NCBI GenBank assembly: GCA_035495815.1
Contig: DATJFH010000017.1
Span: 1-56,236, forward strand
DNA length: 56,236 nucleotides
Source of the DNA: DATJFH01 sp035495815
Lineage (GTDB): Bacteria > Acidobacteriota > Terriglobia > Bryobacterales > Bryobacteraceae
Direction of reading: 5' to 3'
Positions within the stretch are counted from its first letter, which is position 1, and the number at the start of each line of letters is the position of its first letter. Shown piece by piece: positions 53,645 to 56,236 of this stretch. The notes under the pieces were generated by a model that had not been told where the DNA came from, ran no database searches, and saw only the letters and a list, made by a program, of their open reading frames with translations. The translations under genes were made by a program, and so were the position numbers.

Positions 53645-55078
53645 ATGGGAAAGGTTAATCGCCGGGAGTTTCTAAAGCAGCCGGTGATCTGCGCCTCGTC
53701 GGCAGGCGCGATACTCGCTCAAGGGCTCAGGAAGAGACCCAATATCATCTGGATCATGGCGGACGATCTCGGCTACGCCGACCTCGGATGCTATGGTCAA
53801 AAAACCATCCAGACCCCGAATATCGACCGCCTCGCCGCCGAAGGCATGCGCTTCACCAACGCTTACGCCGGTTGTACGGTCTGCGCGCCGTCGCGGAACG
53901 TGCTGATGACCGGGCTGCACGGCGGGCACACCACGGTTCGCTCCAATCCCGGCGGCGTCGGCATCCGGGAAAGCGACGTCACCGTGGCCCAGGTCCTGAA
54001 ATCGGCCGGCTACAAGACCGGGTGCTTCGGAAAGTGGGGGCTGGGGGACATCGGCACGGCGGGTGTCCCCTGGAAACACGGGTTCGACCAGTTCTTCGGG
54101 TACCTGCACCAGATTCACGCGCATTTTTACTATCCCCCTTATCTGTGGGATAACGACAGGAAATTCCCGCTGGCCGGCAATCGGGACGGTAAGCGCGCCA
54201 CCTATTCCCATGACATAATTGCCTCCCGGTCGCTCGATTTCATCCGGACGCACAAAGAGGGCCGATTTTTTCTGTATGTGCCGTTCACGATTCCGCACAT
54301 GGAATACCTCGTGCCGCCGGATTCGGTCGACCAATACCGAAGCAAGCTCCCGGAAGTGGCCCCCATTCCGCCGGGCCATTACGCCGCGCAACCCTATCCG
54401 CGCGCCGCCTACGCCGGCATGGTGACGCGCATGGATCGCGACGTGGGCAAGATCATGGCTCTGCTCAAGGAGCTGGATCTGGACAAGAACACCGTCGTTT
54501 TCTTTACCAGCGATAACGGCCCGATTTTTCCGCAGGGCCAAACCGATTTCTTCAAGAGCGCGGGGCCGTTGCGCGGCCATAAGCAGCAGATGTACGAGGG
54601 AGGCATCCGGGTCCCCATGATCGCCCGGTGGCCGGGCCGGATCAGGTCCGAAACCGTCAGCGACCTGCCCTGGTACTTCGCGGACTTGCTGCCGACTGCG
54701 GCGGAGTTGGCCGGCGTGAAACCGCCCCCGGGGCTCGACGGTATGTCGGTGGTCCCCACCCTGCTGGGCGCGAAGGTTGCGGGGCACCGCCAGACGAAGC
54801 ACGAATTCATGTACTGGGAGCTCCCCCCGTACGACAACAAGACCGGCGGATTCCGCGCCGGCGCCCCGATGCAGGCGGTGCGCATGGGCGATTGGAAAGC
54901 GGTCCGCCCCAAGGCCGATGCCCCGCTGGAACTCTACAATCTCAAGCAGGACCCGGGCGAAACGACGGACGTCGCCGCCAGGAACCCGAAAATCCGGGAG
55001 CGGATCGAGGAGTACCTGAAGACCGCCCGGGTCGAGCCGCCGCTGCAGCCCGAGCCCAAATCCGAATGGCATTTTTGA
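53645..55078 (+). CDS. Tat-exported sulfatase (formylglycine type)
   Basis: 477 aa. Twin-arginine signal NRREFLKQPVICASSAGAIL. Type I sulfatase motifs: NIIWIMADDLGYADLGCYG (metal Asp pair), Cys80-A-P-S-R in GCTVCAPSRN, the CxPSR site matured to formylglycine, GKWGLG, and FTSDNGP with metal ligands. The C-terminal subdomain has LELYNLKQDPGETTDV. It would desulfate an extracytoplasmic carbohydrate or small ester. No maturase gene is in the window. The ATG at 53645 has no clear ribosome site and lies 24 bp after the deiodinase-like gene, so cotranscription is possible. Confidence 0.92.
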   Translation: MGKVNRREFLKQPVICASSAGAILAQGLRKRPNIIWIMADDLGYADLGCYGQKTIQTPNIDRLAAEGMRFTNAYAGCTVCAPSRNVLMTGLHGGHTTVRSNPGGVGIRESDVTVAQVLKSAGYKTGCFGKWGLGDIGTAGVPWKHGFDQFFGYLHQIHAHFYYPPYLWDNDRKFPLAGNRDGKRATYSHDIIASRSLDFIRTHKEGRFFLYVPFTIPHMEYLVPPDSVDQYRSKLPEVAPIPPGHYAAQPYPRAAYAGMVTRMDRDVGKIMALLKELDLDKNTVVFFTSDNGPIFPQGQTDFFKSAGPLRGHKQQMYEGGIRVPMIARWPGRIRSETVSDLPWYFADLLPTAAELAGVKPPPGLDGMSVVPTLLGAKVAGHRQTKHEFMYWELPPYDNKTGGFRAGAPMQAVRMGDWKAVRPKADAPLELYNLKQDPGETTDVAARNPKIRERIEEYLKTARVEPPLQPEPKSEWHF

Positions 55079-55202
55079 GGCGGCGGCGCGAAAGTCGAGT
55101 GTCCGCCTGACGGCTCAGAAGGTCCGAGCGCGTCCCATGCTGCGCGAGTCGAAAGGATGAAAAGGACGGCCCGGCCGGGAACGCCTGGATTGAATCAGGT
55201 GT

Positions 55203-56060
55203 TCAGGCGCCTTCCGGGTAGCAGCCGAGCACTCGCCAGAAATCGGCGACCTCCTCCAGGTGGCCGAGCGCCTTGCGGGGGACGGGATCGTCCACGCGGC
55301 CGAGGAAGTCTAAATAGAAAAGATATTCCCAGGGTTTTCCGCGCAGGGGGCGGGATTCGATCTTGGCCAGGTTCAGATCGCGCAGCGCAAAGGCGCTGAG
55401 GGACCGGAACAGCGCGCCCGGAACATTGCGCGTCGTGAAGACCAGAGAAGTCTTCCAGCGCGATCCGGCGGCGGCTTTGACCGGATATTTCCGTGCAAAT
55501 TCGGGGCGCCTCAGCAGGAAAAAGCGAGTGAAATTGCGGCGATCGTCTTCGATGGAACGTTTGAGAATAGAAGCTTTATAATTCCCGGCAGCCAGCGCCG
55601 AAGCGATTCCAGCGGCGTCGCGCAACCCTTCCTCCATAATCATCTTGACGCTGCCGGCAGTGTCATAAAAGGGAATTTTTTCAATACCTGGATTCCTGGA
55701 GAAAAAATTAAGACACTGGTTCAACGCCACCGGGTGCGAGAAGACGCGGCGTATCTTTCCGAAGGAGACGCCGGGCGCCGCGATCAGATTGTGGACAATC
55801 CGGACATTGGTTTCGGCGACGATCGGCAGATTGAAACGCAGGAGATGATCGTAGTTTTCATGGACCGAGCCGGCCAGCGTGTTCTCGATCGGCACGACAG
55901 CCGCTTGAACTTTCTTCTCGTTCAAGTTGTGGAACACGTCCTCGAAACGGACGCAGGGCAGTACCTCGACACTCTTTCCGAGCAGCTGGCGCGCCGCCTC
56001 CTCGCTGAAGGCTCCCCGCTCCCCTTGAAAAGCCGCCGTTTCTCTTCGCATTTTGTTCAT
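55203..56060 (-). CDS. pheA: Prephenate dehydratase
   Basis: 285 aa. Converts prephenate to phenylpyruvate for phenylalanine. Catalytic domain: TAAFQGERGAFSEEAA, VPIENTLAGSVHENYD, FSHPVALNQCLNFF, and the catalytic Thr motif in RRNFTRFFLL; C-terminal ACT regulatory domain (about 200-275) with GALFRSLSAFALRDLNLAKIESRP-type feedback site (ESRP). ATG 56060 is selected because it overlaps the ubiX stop as ATGA; a GTG at 56081 and an ATG at 56051 are alternatives. Confidence 0.95.
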   Translation of the reverse strand: MNKMRRETAAFQGERGAFSEEAARQLLGKSVEVLPCVRFEDVFHNLNEKKVQAAVVPIENTLAGSVHENYDHLLRFNLPIVAETNVRIVHNLIAAPGVSFGKIRRVFSHPVALNQCLNFFSRNPGIEKIPFYDTAGSVKMIMEEGLRDAAGIASALAAGNYKASILKRSIEDDRRNFTRFFLLRRPEFARKYPVKAAAGSRWKTSLVFTTRNVPGALFRSLSAFALRDLNLAKIESRPLRGKPWEYLFYLDFLGRVDDPVPRKALGHLEEVADFWRVLGCYPEGA

Positions 56061-56236
56061 TCTACCTGACTTCCCTGCCACCGCCGGCAGTCCCGATCGG
56101 GAAGTTGAAGAAGGTCGAGCGCCCGGTCCACGCTGGAGTCGACAATATCCATCACGGTTTCCGGCTTCGTATAAAAAGCGGGAACGGGCGGCAGAAGTAC
56201 GGCCCCCATCTCGGACAGGGCGACCATGGTTCGCAG
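56057..56236 (-). CDS. ubiX: Flavin prenyltransferase UbiX, C-terminal part (cut by window edge)
   Basis: The minus strand is open from the window edge to TGA at 56057-56059, giving 59 residues that include LSEMGAVLLPPVPAFYTKPE and DIVDSSVDRALDLLQL. This is the conserved UbiX/Pad1 C-terminus (GA.ILPP.PAFY...IDDIVD...RVLD). UbiX makes prenylated FMN for UbiD-type decarboxylases. The 4-bp overlap with pheA indicates one operon. The front of the gene lies outside the window. Confidence 0.88.
   Translation of the reverse strand: MRTMVALSEMGAVLLPPVPAFYTKPETVMDIVDSSVDRALDLLQLPDRDCRRWQGSQVE

Overview
The window reads as a chromosomal segment of a GC-rich soil acidobacterium, most likely from the Solibacter/Bryobacter group. 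The evidence is gene content: a DUF1501 plus DUF1549/DUF1553 (PSD1) pair, an Oar-type TonB-dependent receptor with an N-terminal carboxypeptidase-like domain, a CehA/McbA metallohydrolase, a secreted sulfatase, and no sign of prophage or insertion sequences. The taxonomic placement is an inference from gene families.

Layout. 1-9.2 kb: end of a secreted protein gene, a Tat-exported beta-propeller, a hybrid histidine kinase, a GntP permease, a PHP-like metallohydrolase, a short-chain dehydrogenase and a tandem UspA protein. 9.3-12.3 kb: haem genes hemC, hemA and a HemX/CcsA-like membrane protein, on the minus strand. 12.4-17.5 kb: secreted hypotheticals, a NarL-type two-component pair and the lipoprotein Pal with a clear terminator. 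17.5-29.4 kb (mostly minus): DUF1501 and PSD1, mfd with rfaE2, PhyH with nuoI, then an SMP-30 lactonase facing a ThDP enzyme. 29.4-34.7 kb: the TonB receptor, inositol oxygenase and an FCD/GntR regulator. 34.7-40.3 kb: one plus-strand operon encoding a corrinoid-dependent methyl-transfer system (UroD/MtaA-like methyltransferase, corrinoid protein, Cys4 small protein, RACE-type activator, pterin methyltransferase, Virulence_fact protein). 40.5-45.5 kb: a tandem-domain esterase, then a metal-handling cluster (Cys-rich protein, outer-membrane barrel, HMA protein, MerT-like protein). 45.2-49.9 kb: truncated DUF4126, a cNMP/Trx/TrxR fusion, DUF1015 and a peroxiredoxin. 50-53 kb: a trans-4-hydroxyproline catabolic operon. 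53-56.2 kb: a deiodinase-like protein, a sulfatase, pheA and the end of ubiX.

The most striking result is that three genes are each split by one in-frame TGA exactly where their families have the redox or metal-binding Cys (or Sec): a MerP/HMA protein (UxxC, 44386-44388), a secreted peroxiredoxin (UxxC, complement 49682-49684) and an iodothyronine-deiodinase-like protein (TUPPF, 53225-53227). Each TGA is followed by a short hairpin with GU in the loop, as expected of a bacterial SECIS. The HMA hairpin (6-bp stem, 5-nt loop, 11 nt after the UGA) is textbook. They are annotated here as selenoproteins. A pipeline that ignores Sec would break all three genes. No sel gene is in the window.

A second point of interest is the four-component methyltransferase operon beside inositol oxygenase and an FCD regulator with a well-formed operator. 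Its substrate is unknown. Demethylation of an O-methyl-inositol feeding the oxygenase is a testable possibility. Finally, many genes have a -10-like hexamer only 6-9 nt before the start codon, which suggests leaderless transcripts.
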